Shown piece by piece: positions 1 to 6,352 of a stretch of 8,026 bases of DNA. Position 1 is the first letter of the stretch. Each line of letters opens with the position of its first letter. The stretch comes from Flavobacteriaceae bacterium (GTDB lineage Bacteria > Bacteroidota > Bacteroidia > Flavobacteriales > Flavobacteriaceae). The notes beneath the pieces are model-generated. The model was not told the origin of the DNA. It was given only the letters and a program-made list of their open reading frames with translations, and did not search any database. The stretch lies in assembly GCA_947461915.1 (NCBI GenBank), contig CANHNG010000066.1:1-8026 (forward strand), written 5' to 3'. A program made the translations under genes and the position numbers.

Positions 1-65
1 AAAGTTATACAGGAAGATATTATTTTAATACTAAATTAAATCAAGCTTTATAATTTTTCCTAAAA

Positions 66-149
66 GTTAGATATTAAAATAATCAAAGACACAGTAAAAT
101 AAAATTTTTAGCGTTAGATTAAATCTAAAATCTAAAACGTTAGTGCTAA
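66..149. promoter_or_regulatory. Cluster of TTAGAT/ATCTAA half-sites, possible operator
   Basis: TTAGAT occurs at 67-72 and 114-119, and its complement ATCTAA at 123-128 and 130-135. The middle two form a near-perfect palindrome, TTAGATT-A-AATCTAA (114-128), and the AATCTAA arm is then repeated in tandem (129-135). GTTAG occurs three times (66, 113, 139), and TTAGC (108-112) is mirrored by GCTAA (145-149). The array ends 5 bases before the ATG at 154, where a bound protein or an mRNA hairpin would block expression of the first gene. Operator function is inferred from arrangement only. I see no TAnnTTTG promoter in the preceding 100 bases, so the promoter may lie outside the window or be non-canonical. 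Confidence 0.4.
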
Positions 150-153
150 TTTT

Positions 154-1302
154 ATGAACAAAATACAAAACATATTTAAAGACATCAACTTAGACAAAAT
201 ACCCAGTCATATTTGGGATGAGTCTTTTCCAGTGTGTTGGTACCCGTCAAGTGGATATGACTTTCGACATATTTTTTATTGGGACTTTTTAGGTCAAAAT
301 ACTGAAGCCAAATTTCCTAAGATTTTTATTCATACTGACTTCACTTGTCTTAACGATAGCCCTTATCCAATTAATCATATGGATTTTCATTCACAAATAA
401 TTAATGAGCAACTCGAAAAAGAATGTAAACCACCTCTTCATCCTCTTTTAACTAACGGATATATTTTGGATGTATTTGGTGATGGAAATTGTTTAACTAT
501 AAAAACCTGTACAGAACTTTTTTTAAAAGAAGATGTTTTTTTTCCGAACAAAAGCTTGTTCCAATATAGTCACAATATAGGACACAGAACACATAAAGTG
601 CATGCAATTAATTGTCAACTAATCAATCTTGAGAGGGATGTTTATAGTTTGTCAAATGGTGATATAGTAAAATCAATTGGTGGACACCAGTATACGGTTA
701 TTAACCCCAAAGACAAGCACAATCACAACAAATTTCGTGTGAGAAATGAAGAAGGTCTTGAATATAACTCTGATTTTCAAAGATTTGTTTTTCCCAATGC
801 CAGTCAGTTTGTAATACTCTTGTTTACAATGGAAAACTACAATTTTTTTTACGACATTATACTAAAAAATAATTTAAAAATTGATTATTTGACACATATT
901 AATGATGGTGGTGGGAGTATGGGTGGTAGTAAAGAAAAAATGGATTTCATATATCTATATGCCGAGACTATTGGTTTATCAAAAATTATTATTGATTATT
1001 ACACAATGGAAGAAAAGAAAAAAAGGTCTAAGAAATGGTCTGGTCATTATCGTTTCAATCCAAAGGTAAATGCGATTCCTAGTCTAGGAAAAGAAACAGA
1101 TTTAAAAATTCAAGACTGGAATGAACATAAAATTTTCTTTCCGTATTTAGCAGATTTTTACATAAAAGCTTATTATTGGAAACAGGGAGGTCATGAAAGT
1201 TGGAAATATTTTTATTTTAACAATGAACCAATTTCAGAGTTGCCAAATATAAATCAGTTTAAGCGAAAATATGAAGATTATTATTTTTATGAGCGAAAGT
1301 GA
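154..1302 (+). CDS. Uncharacterized 382-residue protein, first gene of the accessory pair
   Basis: I do not recognise a named family with certainty. The protein has no signal peptide and no membrane segment, and is rich in aromatic residues. Two conserved-looking blocks stand out. Near the N-terminus is CWYPSSGYDFR (residues 28-38), followed by a hydrophobic strand and acidic turn, IFIHTDF (57-63). Later, a second strand-helix-strand run, FVILLF...FFYDIILKN (219-229), leads into a glycine-rich loop HINDGGGSMGG (238-248) and a strand IIIDYY (278-283). The layout suggests an alpha/beta fold with a glycine loop, possibly for nucleotide or cofactor binding. From memory, similar WYPSSGxDFR proteins occur as hypothetical proteins in other bacteria, but I cannot name the family. 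The ATG at 154 follows the repeated half-sites closely and has no Shine-Dalgarno, as is usual in Bacteroidota. The glycohydrolase gene starts 82 bases downstream on the same strand, so the two may be co-transcribed. Function unknown. Confidence 0.8.
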   Translation: MNKIQNIFKDINLDKIPSHIWDESFPVCWYPSSGYDFRHIFYWDFLGQNTEAKFPKIFIHTDFTCLNDSPYPINHMDFHSQIINEQLEKECKPPLHPLLTNGYILDVFGDGNCLTIKTCTELFLKEDVFFPNKSLFQYSHNIGHRTHKVHAINCQLINLERDVYSLSNGDIVKSIGGHQYTVINPKDKHNHNKFRVRNEEGLEYNSDFQRFVFPNASQFVILLFTMENYNFFYDIILKNNLKIDYLTHINDGGGSMGGSKEKMDFIYLYAETIGLSKIIIDYYTMEEKKKRSKKWSGHYRFNPKVNAIPSLGKETDLKIQDWNEHKIFFPYLADFYIKAYYWKQGGHESWKYFYFNNEPISELPNINQFKRKYEDYYFYERK

Positions 1303-1384
1303 AATAAAAACTGGTTTTAACATCTTTAAAATTTAAACATTTTGGATAATATAAACTTATTACTTAAATAAAAATATACCACAA

Positions 1385-2746
1385 ATGGATAACATAGCGA
1401 CATCATTAACAGGGAAACATGAACCTATTGACAAACCAAAACGGATTGACATTCAATTGTATTTTACAAATGAGGAGTTTGTTAAACTAACAAGGGGATT
1501 TATACCACAGCAAATGGAAGATAAGTGGTTTATTTATTATGATAATGAATGGCTTTACTTTCATCGTTCATGGACCGGTTTTGGAATCTATAAAGCTCAA
1601 ATCTTTAAAGATCATGATGGTTATTTAATAAAAGATTTTTGGGCAGAAAGAAATTTTGAAAAGTATCAAGGAGGTGACTATAGTGATGAGTATTATTTTC
1701 CAGAACTGATTGCAGATACACTTTTGGGAGTTGACGTTAGAAAAATTAAATCCAAAAATAAAATAAATCAAGATATTGACTATTTAAATAAGATTAAGGG
1801 AGCTTTTTTTGGAGTGGCAATTGGGGATGCTGTTGGTGTACCCTTTGAGTTTTTCTCTAGAGAAGAGATGAGTTTAAAACCAGCTTATGATATGATAGGG
1901 CACGGAACCCATAATCAGCCAATTGGAACATGGTCTGATGATAGTTCACTTACTTTTTGTTTGGCTGAAGCACTGGCTAATAATGGATATGATTTGACAT
2001 CAATTTCGTTTAATTTTCATATGTGGAAAAATACCGCTTACTGGTCTGCACGAGGAGAAGTATTCGACATTGGAGTTACTACATCAATAGCGATTTCTAG
2101 ATTATTAGCTATTTTAGACAATGAAGAAGATGATGAACTCAAAATGCTAAAACACCAAAGTTTTGAAGATGAAAATGGAAATGGTTCATTAATGAGAATA
2201 ATACCCATGTTGTTTTACATCTTTGGGAAGCCAATTTCTCAACAATTTGAAATGATTTGGGAAGTATCCGCCTTAACCCATAGACACATTCGGGCAGCCA
2301 TGAGTTGTTTAATCTATTTGAAATTTGCCGAAAAACTTCTTGAAGGGAAAGGTCCAAATACTTCTTATTTGGAAATGAGAAAAGAGATTATAGAATTCTG
2401 GAACGACATCGATTTTTCAGAGAGTGAAAGTATGCATTTTAAAAGATTAATTCAGAAAGATATACGAAATGTAAAGATCGATGATTTAAAGTCTGGAGGT
2501 TATGTTATTGAAGTTTTAGAGTCCAGTATTTGGTTTTTTCTTAATAGCAGTTCCTATAGGGAAACTATCTTGTCAATCATAAATATAGGACATGACACCG
2601 ATACTTCAGCGGCAATAGCAGGCGGTCTTGCAGGTATATATTATGGTGTTGAAGGGATTCCTCAAGATTGGGTATCACAAATTGCGAGAAAAGATGATAT
2701 TGAAGATTTAGCTAAACGATTTTCGGATAAAATTTTGAGTAACTAA
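1385..2746 (+). CDS. ADP-ribosylglycohydrolase (DraG/ARH family) with an extra N-terminal domain
   Basis: Residues about 132-453 form a complete ADP-ribosylglycohydrolase domain, an all-helical dinuclear-metal (usually Mg or Mn) enzyme that hydrolyses ADP-ribose from proteins or other acceptors. Visible motifs are KGAFFGVAIGDAVGVPFEF (138-156), WSDDS (183-187; metal ligands S184, D185, D186), NGSLMR (266-271) and GHDTDTSAA (402-410; ligands D404, D406, T407). All key residues are present, so it should be active. Family members are typically about 300 residues; the extra N-terminal 120 or so contain DKWFIYYDNEWLYFHRSWTG (46-65) and AERNFEKY (87-94), then an acidic segment and a short linker. 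That part looks like a separate small domain, perhaps for substrate or partner recognition; I cannot name it. No ADP-ribosyltransferase such as DraT is visible nearby, so nitrogenase regulation is unlikely. The unknown gene upstream is the likely partner. The substrate cannot be told from the sequence. Confidence 0.9.
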   Translation: MDNIATSLTGKHEPIDKPKRIDIQLYFTNEEFVKLTRGFIPQQMEDKWFIYYDNEWLYFHRSWTGFGIYKAQIFKDHDGYLIKDFWAERNFEKYQGGDYSDEYYFPELIADTLLGVDVRKIKSKNKINQDIDYLNKIKGAFFGVAIGDAVGVPFEFFSREEMSLKPAYDMIGHGTHNQPIGTWSDDSSLTFCLAEALANNGYDLTSISFNFHMWKNTAYWSARGEVFDIGVTTSIAISRLLAILDNEEDDELKMLKHQSFEDENGNGSLMRIIPMLFYIFGKPISQQFEMIWEVSALTHRHIRAAMSCLIYLKFAEKLLEGKGPNTSYLEMRKEIIEFWNDIDFSESESMHFKRLIQKDIRNVKIDDLKSGGYVIEVLESSIWFFLNSSSYRETILSIINIGHDTDTSAAIAGGLAGIYYGVEGIPQDWVSQIARKDDIEDLAKRFSDKILSN

Positions 2747-2832
2747 ATCATTCTTCAACAAGATTGGATTTATACTTAAATTAAACCTTTGAAAAACGGG
2801 TTGCTATAGGGGGGTAATAATTTTACGAATCT

Positions 2833-2864
2833 GTGGCATTAAAAGAAAAAGTATGCTTTGCCAC
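2833..2864 (+). other. Inverted repeat upstream of ftsI
   Basis: GTGGCA (2833-2838) and TGCCAC (2859-2864) form a 6-bp stem with a 20-base loop that contains a second possible AAAG/CTTT pairing. No T-run follows, so it is not a typical terminator of the glycohydrolase gene. It lies about 50 bases before the ftsI start and could be a 5'-leader hairpin or a protein-binding site. A run of six Gs (2809-2814) lies just upstream in otherwise AT-rich DNA. Weak evidence. Confidence 0.25.
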
Positions 2865-2914
2865 TAACGGCATAGTAAAAAAATTGGATTGTTTTAAATA
2901 ATCACTATTAAAAT

Positions 2915-4921
2915 ATGGGAAAAGAAGACCAAACCATAACGTATCGCATCTATTTTGTTGCCCTTGTTATCTTTTTGATGGCAGTAGCCATTACCATTAA
3001 ATTGACCAACATTCAGTGGGCTCAGGGGGAGCATTACAGAGCATTAGCCAAAAAACTAGACGTTAAGACGTTTGTTATTCCTGCCAACAAAGGAAATATT
3101 TATTCGGCAGATGGCAGTTTGTTGGCTACTTCAATCCCGGAATACACAATACGTTTTGATGCCGTTAGTCCAAAAGATAAAGATTTCCACACCAAAGTAG
3201 ATTCCCTTGCTGCAGGTTTGTCAAAAATACTTCGAAAACCAAAAACCTATTACGCCACCGCATTACGAAAAGCCCGAGCCAACAACAATCAATATTTCTT
3301 TATCGCAAAAGGGTTAAGTTACTCCCAATACAGTGCCATTAAAAAATTACCTCTTTTTAAACTGGGAACCTACAGAGGCGGTCGTATTGATAGCATCACA
3401 GAAGTCAGGAAACAGCCCATGGGGGACATTGCCAAGAGAACTATAGGCTACATAGGCTTGGATAAAAACGGGAAATCTAATGCGGTAGGAATCGAAGGTG
3501 CTTTTGAAAAATACTTGAATGGAAAAAATGGAAAAGTGCTGAAACAAAAAATAGCTCAAGGTCAATATAAGCCAATAAAAGATGGTAATGAAGTTGAGCC
3601 TCAAGACGGGTATGATGTCATTTCAACTATTGACGTCTACATTCAAGATATAGCACACCATGCCTTATTAGAATCGTTACACAAGTTTCAAGCCGAGCAC
3701 GGCTGTGTCATTGTAATGGAAACCAAAACGGGGTACATTAAGGCAATAGCTAATTTAGGAAAGGGAAAAGATAACCAAGATTATTATGAACGCTTGAATT
3801 ATGCCATTAGAGAAACAGGAGAGCCCGGGTCAACATTCAAACTGGTCGACATGATTGCCTTGTTAGACGACCAAAAAGTAGATACTAGTAAGGTTTATAA
3901 TCGTAAAGGAGGTTCAATCAATTTTTATGGCCACAATGTGGTCGATTCCCACCGAGAAGGTCCCCAGATGATTTCACTTGCCAAAGGTTTCGAAATATCC
4001 TCTAATACAGTAATGGTTCAAGCGGTTCAACAGAATTATAAAAATAACCCAAAACAATTCGTGGAGCGCATCAATAATTTAGGATTAAACAAGCCATTAG
4101 GGATGGGATTGCAAGGGGAGGGCATACCTAAAATTCCGCAGCCGGGCACCAACAAATGGAACGCGCTTTCTTTGCCTTGGATGGCTTTTGGTTATGGGAT
4201 TGAAGTTACACCAATGCAAACATTGACTTTGTATAATGCCATAGCTAATAATGGTGAAATGGTAAAGCCACAATTTGTGTCGGAAATCAAGGAATTTAAT
4301 ACGACCATAAAAAAGTTTGATAAGCAGGTTATCAATCCCAAAATCTGTTCTGATGCTACCATAAGCAAGTTGAAAGCTGTGATGGAAAATGTGGTTAAAC
4401 GAGGAACAGCTAAAAGTATTTATTCTAAAGATTTTTCTATGGCTGGTAAAACTGGTACTGCACAAGGAAATTATGGCGTTAATGGTGGAGCAGATAAGCA
4501 CTACATTTCTTCTTTTGTAGGTTTCTTTCCGGTGGATAAACCTAAATATACTTGTATTGTTGTGGTGCATAAACCTAGTACGATAAACGGTAATTTTTAC
4601 GGAGCCGATGTTGCAGCTCCTGTTTTTAAAAGAATTGCCCAGAAGATATTTACAGATTCCCCCTCGTCAAATACCATTAACAACATCAACAAGAAGATTT
4701 ATAGTCAAGAAAAGAATTACAATGCCTATTACACCAAGTCCCAAAACGAAAAAAACACGATCCCAAACCTGAAGGGAATGTCAGGAATGGATGCTATAGC
4801 TTTATTGGAAAATAAGGGATTGAATGTAAAAATAAAAGGGGTAGGAAAAGTGAAAAGTCAATCGATTGGGGTGGGGGTGCCCATAGTTAAAAACAGTTCA
4901 ATAGTCCTGGAGTTGAGGTAG
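2915..4921 (+). CDS. ftsI: Class B penicillin-binding protein, FtsI-like transpeptidase with PASTA domain
   Basis: Membrane-anchored D,D-transpeptidase that cross-links septal peptidoglycan and is a beta-lactam target. A short cytoplasmic tail precedes one transmembrane helix (about residues 11-31). The dimerization or pedestal region follows, with NKGNIYSADGSLLA (58-71), the local form of the RGxIxDRxG motif. The transpeptidase domain has all three active-site motifs: S306-T-F-K309 with the nucleophile Ser306, S362-S-N364, and K512-T-G514 within AGKTGTAQG. Residues about 614-668 form a single PASTA domain (NTIPNLKGMSGMDAIALLENKG...). The length of 668 matches flavobacterial FtsI proteins. 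In flavobacteria ftsI normally lies in the dcw cluster between rsmH/ftsL and murE. Here an ADP-ribosylglycohydrolase gene lies upstream and an empty region downstream, so this is a relocated or second copy. Paralogous PBP2-type roles are less likely given the FtsI-like N-terminus and the PASTA domain. Confidence 0.93.
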   Translation: MGKEDQTITYRIYFVALVIFLMAVAITIKLTNIQWAQGEHYRALAKKLDVKTFVIPANKGNIYSADGSLLATSIPEYTIRFDAVSPKDKDFHTKVDSLAAGLSKILRKPKTYYATALRKARANNNQYFFIAKGLSYSQYSAIKKLPLFKLGTYRGGRIDSITEVRKQPMGDIAKRTIGYIGLDKNGKSNAVGIEGAFEKYLNGKNGKVLKQKIAQGQYKPIKDGNEVEPQDGYDVISTIDVYIQDIAHHALLESLHKFQAEHGCVIVMETKTGYIKAIANLGKGKDNQDYYERLNYAIRETGEPGSTFKLVDMIALLDDQKVDTSKVYNRKGGSINFYGHNVVDSHREGPQMISLAKGFEISSNTVMVQAVQQNYKNNPKQFVERINNLGLNKPLGMGLQGEGIPKIPQPGTNKWNALSLPWMAFGYGIEVTPMQTLTLYNAIANNGEMVKPQFVSEIKEFNTTIKKFDKQVINPKICSDATISKLKAVMENVVKRGTAKSIYSKDFSMAGKTGTAQGNYGVNGGADKHYISSFVGFFPVDKPKYTCIVVVHKPSTINGNFYGADVAAPVFKRIAQKIFTDSPSSNTINNINKKIYSQEKNYNAYYTKSQNEKNTIPNLKGMSGMDAIALLENKGLNVKIKGVGKVKSQSIGVGVPIVKNSSIVLELR

Positions 4922-5308
4922 TGGTTTGGCCATACAGTTTCAATTTTTTTTACCTACTAAAAAGAAAAGAAGACTTTTTTATTCCAGAGGAAAATCCAAT
5001 TTTCTCCATCTGTAATACTGTTTTTTATTCAAACCATGTTAGATATTCATAGATTCAATATAACCTATTGATTATACCCAACATACTTAAAATAGAAAAC
5101 GACTTTTTTTGGTCCTATGGGGGCGTTTTTAAGTAACTATTTTGAGATTTTTTGCCTTTTTTAGCCAGCTTCCTTCTAATTTATAGTCATTGGCACTCTA
5201 TATCCGAGTAATTTTTATTTAAAATAGGAGCAATGATTGTATTTACTTTTAATATTAGAGAAAAGAGGGGATTAATAAATATTATTCTTTGATTGATAAT
5301 TATGGTAT
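4922..5308. other. Gene-free stretch after ftsI
   Basis: No convincing gene is present. The stretch is AT-rich, with several T-runs (4944-4951, 4975-4980, 5021-5026) and short A/T-only stems such as GAAAAT-CCA-ATTTTC (4990-5004). The only reading frame with a decent ribosome-binding context (AGGAG before the ATG at 5233) has 19 codons and no recognizable product. A weak terminator-like hairpin lies at 5096-5130. The stretch probably separates ftsI from the leftward tRNA unit. Confidence 0.6.
5096..5130 (+). terminator. Possible rho-independent terminator for ftsI
   Basis: AAAACG (5096-5101) pairs with CGTTTT (5124-5129) and the 3' arm runs into a short T tract. An inner GAC/GTC pairing (5101-5103 with 5112-5114) competes for G5101. 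The stem is short and AT-rich, and it lies about 175 bases after the ftsI stop, so the call is tentative. Confidence 0.3.
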
Positions 5309-5355
5309 AAAAAAAATCCCAAAATATTCCCAATAAATAAGATTGTCGGGAATAT
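5309..5355 (-). terminator. Rho-independent terminator downstream of tRNA-Leu
   Basis: Read on the minus strand, ATATTCCC (5355-5348) pairs over 8 bp with GGGAATAT (5331-5324), with a 16-base loop. A T-rich tail follows, ending in eight Ts (5316-5309). It sits about 45 bases beyond the 3' end of tRNA-Leu, where the leftward tRNA transcript should end. A second TCCC/GGGA pairing (5317-5320 with 5359-5362) could extend the structure. Confidence 0.5.
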
Positions 5356-5399
5356 ATCGGGAAGAATCTTTGTTAACCCCTATAAATAGGTAATAATTG

Positions 5400-5482
5400 T
5401 GACCACGGCGGGATTTGAACCCGCACGCCCTTGCGAGCACCAGCCCCTCAAGCTGGCAAGTCTACCGTTTCTCCACGTGGCC
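5400..5482 (-). tRNA. tRNA-Leu (anticodon GAG)
   Basis: On the minus strand the acceptor arms GGCCACG (5482-5476) and CGTGGTC (5407-5401) pair over 7 bp with one G-U. The anticodon stem CCAGC/GCTGG encloses loop TTGAGGG, with anticodon GAG at 5447-5449, reading CUC and CUU leucine codons. A variable arm with stem GCTC/GGGC and a GCAA tetraloop marks it as a class II tRNA, as expected for Leu. The T arm is GCGGG-TTCAAAT-CCCGC. The discriminator is A (5400). CCA is not encoded and must be added after transcription. It is the last gene of the leftward tRNA unit and lies behind a terminator-like hairpin (5491-5520). Confidence 0.95.
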
Positions 5483-5490
5483 TATAAACC

Positions 5491-5520
5491 AAAAAAGTCA
5501 AGCAGTATGCTCGACCTTTT
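5491..5520 (-). terminator. Terminator-like hairpin between tRNA-Lys and tRNA-Leu
   Basis: On the minus strand GTCGAGC (5515-5509) pairs with GCTTGAC (5503-5497) through a 5-base ATACT loop, with one G-U pair. Six Ts follow directly (5496-5491), and the preceding AAAAG could extend pairing into the T-run. This is a textbook intrinsic-terminator shape placed inside the tRNA unit, after the two tRNA-Lys genes and 8 bases before tRNA-Leu. It may cause partial termination, or it may be a processing signal. I see no separate promoter for tRNA-Leu downstream of it. Confidence 0.6.
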
Positions 5521-5522
5521 AG

Positions 5523-5595
5523 TGACCCGACTGGGGCTCGAACCCAGGACCCCATCATTAAAAGTGATGTGCTCTACCAACTGAGCTATCGAGTC
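5523..5595 (-). tRNA. tRNA-Lys (anticodon TTT), promoter-distal copy
   Basis: On the minus strand the acceptor arms GACTCGA (5595-5589) and TCGGGTC (5530-5524) pair with one G-U. The D-arm is AGCTCAGTTGGTAGAGC. The anticodon stem CATCA/TGATG holds loop CTTTTAA, with anticodon TTT at 5560-5562. The T arm is CTGGG-TTCGAGC-CCCAG. Length is 73 including discriminator A (5523), and CCA is not encoded. It is identical over all 73 bases to the copy at 5634-5706, from which it is separated by 38 bases. Confidence 0.96.
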
Positions 5596-5600
5596 AATGC

Positions 5601-5722
5601 TTCAAGAAAGGGATGTTTAAATAACAAAAAATGTGACCCGACTGGGGCTCGAACCCAGGACCCCATCATTAAAAGTGATGTGCTCTACCAACTGAGCTAT
5701 CGAGTCATTTCCCTTTCTTGAA
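5601..5722. repeat. Perfect 13-bp inverted repeat bracketing a tRNA-Lys
   Basis: TTCAAGAAAGGGA at 5601-5613 is the exact reverse complement of TCCCTTTCTTGAA at 5710-5722. The arms lie on either side of the promoter-proximal tRNA-Lys (5634-5706). In the minus-strand transcript the 5' arm begins within a few bases of the predicted start, 3 bases before the tRNA, and the 3' arm follows 20 bases after it. The arms could pair into a 13-bp stalk enclosing the tRNA. Confidence 0.8.
5634..5706 (-). tRNA. tRNA-Lys (anticodon TTT), promoter-proximal copy
   Basis: Sequence identical to the tRNA-Lys at 5523-5595. The 5' end is at 5706, the anticodon TTT at 5671-5673 and the discriminator A at 5634; CCA is not encoded. 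It is the first gene after the predicted promoter (5731-5762), with a leader of only about 18-20 bases. It is bracketed by the 13-bp inverted repeat, a feature its twin lacks. The complete identity of the two copies suggests recent tandem duplication or gene conversion. Confidence 0.96.
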
Positions 5723-5730
5723 TGCGGGTG

Positions 5731-5762
5731 CAAATATAAGGTCTTATTTTTAACTATTCAAA
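5731..5762 (-). promoter_or_regulatory. Bacteroidota-type promoter of the tRNA unit
   Basis: On the minus strand a -33 element TTTG (5762-5759) is followed after 20 bases by TATATTTG (5738-5731), an exact match to the -7 consensus TAnnTTTG of the Bacteroidota housekeeping sigma factor. The spacing also fits. Transcription should start near 5724-5726, giving a very short leader to the first tRNA-Lys. Confidence 0.75.
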
Positions 5763-5774
5763 GGTATTTTACTA

Positions 5775-5782
5775 TAAATTTG
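5775..5782 (+). promoter_or_regulatory. Probable aroK promoter, -7 element
   Basis: TAAATTTG matches the TAnnTTTG -7 consensus exactly and lies about 50 bases before the aroK ATG. No clear TTTG -33 element stands at the right distance upstream. It is arranged divergently with the tRNA promoter, and the two core elements lie within about 50 bases of each other, so the promoters may interfere. Confidence 0.5.
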
Positions 5783-5833
5783 TCTTTTTTTAACAAACCC
5801 CTTTAACGCCTTAATCCATAAGGTTTTATTCAA

Positions 5834-6352
5834 ATGAGAAAAATTATTTTATTAGGTTATATGGGTTGTGGCAAGTCTACAATCGCCAGTAGGCTCTCGA
5901 AAAGAACGGGAATTCCCTTTGTGGATTTGGATAAAAGTATCGAAGAACGAACCAATTTGTCTATTAATGAAATTTTTGAACAAAAAGGGGAGCTCTATTT
6001 CCGAAAATTGGAACGGGAAATTTTCATCGAATTGTTGCATTCTGCCGAAACTCAAATTATCGGCCTAGGGGGAGGGACGCCTTGTTATGCCAATAACCAC
6101 GAACTCTTAAAAGGAGCGGATGTTTTCTCTATCTACCTGAAGGCTTCCGTTGAAACCTTAACAAATCGATTGGTTTCCAACAAAAGCAAACGGCCTTTAA
6201 TCTCGAATAAGAGTGAGGACGAAATCAAGGAATTTATTGCCAAGCATCTTTTTGAAAGAAGTTTTTATTACAATCAAGCCCAAAATGTAGTCCCTATCGA
6301 TGGTAAAACCAAAGACGAGACCGTTGAGGATATTCTGAAAATTCTAGCTTAA
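5834..6352 (+). CDS. aroK: Shikimate kinase
   Basis: Cytoplasmic enzyme that phosphorylates shikimate to shikimate-3-phosphate with ATP, the fifth step of chorismate and aromatic amino acid synthesis. It is 172 residues long, the usual size. The P-loop is GYMGCGKST (8-16, with K14 and S15). The DLD motif (31-33) includes the shikimate-binding Asp33, and FRKLE (56-60) supplies Arg57. GLGGGTP (77-83) is the glycine-rich shikimate contact. The lid segment carries R120-P-L, and ERSFYYNQA (141-149) supplies the C-terminal shikimate-binding Arg142. The ATG at 5834 opens directly into the P-loop strand, which supports the start. The 3' end overlaps the convergent phosphoribosyltransferase gene by 9 bp. 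No other aro gene is adjacent. Confidence 0.96.
   Translation: MRKIILLGYMGCGKSTIASRLSKRTGIPFVDLDKSIEERTNLSINEIFEQKGELYFRKLEREIFIELLHSAETQIIGLGGGTPCYANNHELLKGADVFSIYLKASVETLTNRLVSNKSKRPLISNKSEDEIKEFIAKHLFERSFYYNQAQNVVPIDGKTKDETVEDILKILA

Noticed and set aside
154..1302. The unknown first gene as a DarT-type or other ADP-ribosyltransferase
   Set aside because: I could not find a convincing NAD-binding and catalytic Glu arrangement; the idea rests only on its hydrolase neighbour.
1..2914. The left gene pair as a mobile element or integron cassette with defined ends
   Set aside because: No transposase or integrase, no matching direct or inverted terminal repeats at the two ends, and no complete attC pair were found.
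4097..4570. 157-residue minus-strand reading frame
   Set aside because: It lies entirely inside ftsI in antisense, shows no family motif, and ftsI has all its catalytic residues.
5233..5292. 19-codon frame with an AGGAG-like ribosome-binding site
   Set aside because: It is very short, its composition follows the AT-rich background, and it encodes no recognizable peptide.
5399..5584. 61-residue plus-strand reading frame containing VTRLGLEPRTPSLK
   Set aside because: It runs across the tRNA-Leu and tRNA-Lys genes in antisense; this peptide is a well-known false translation of tRNA genes.
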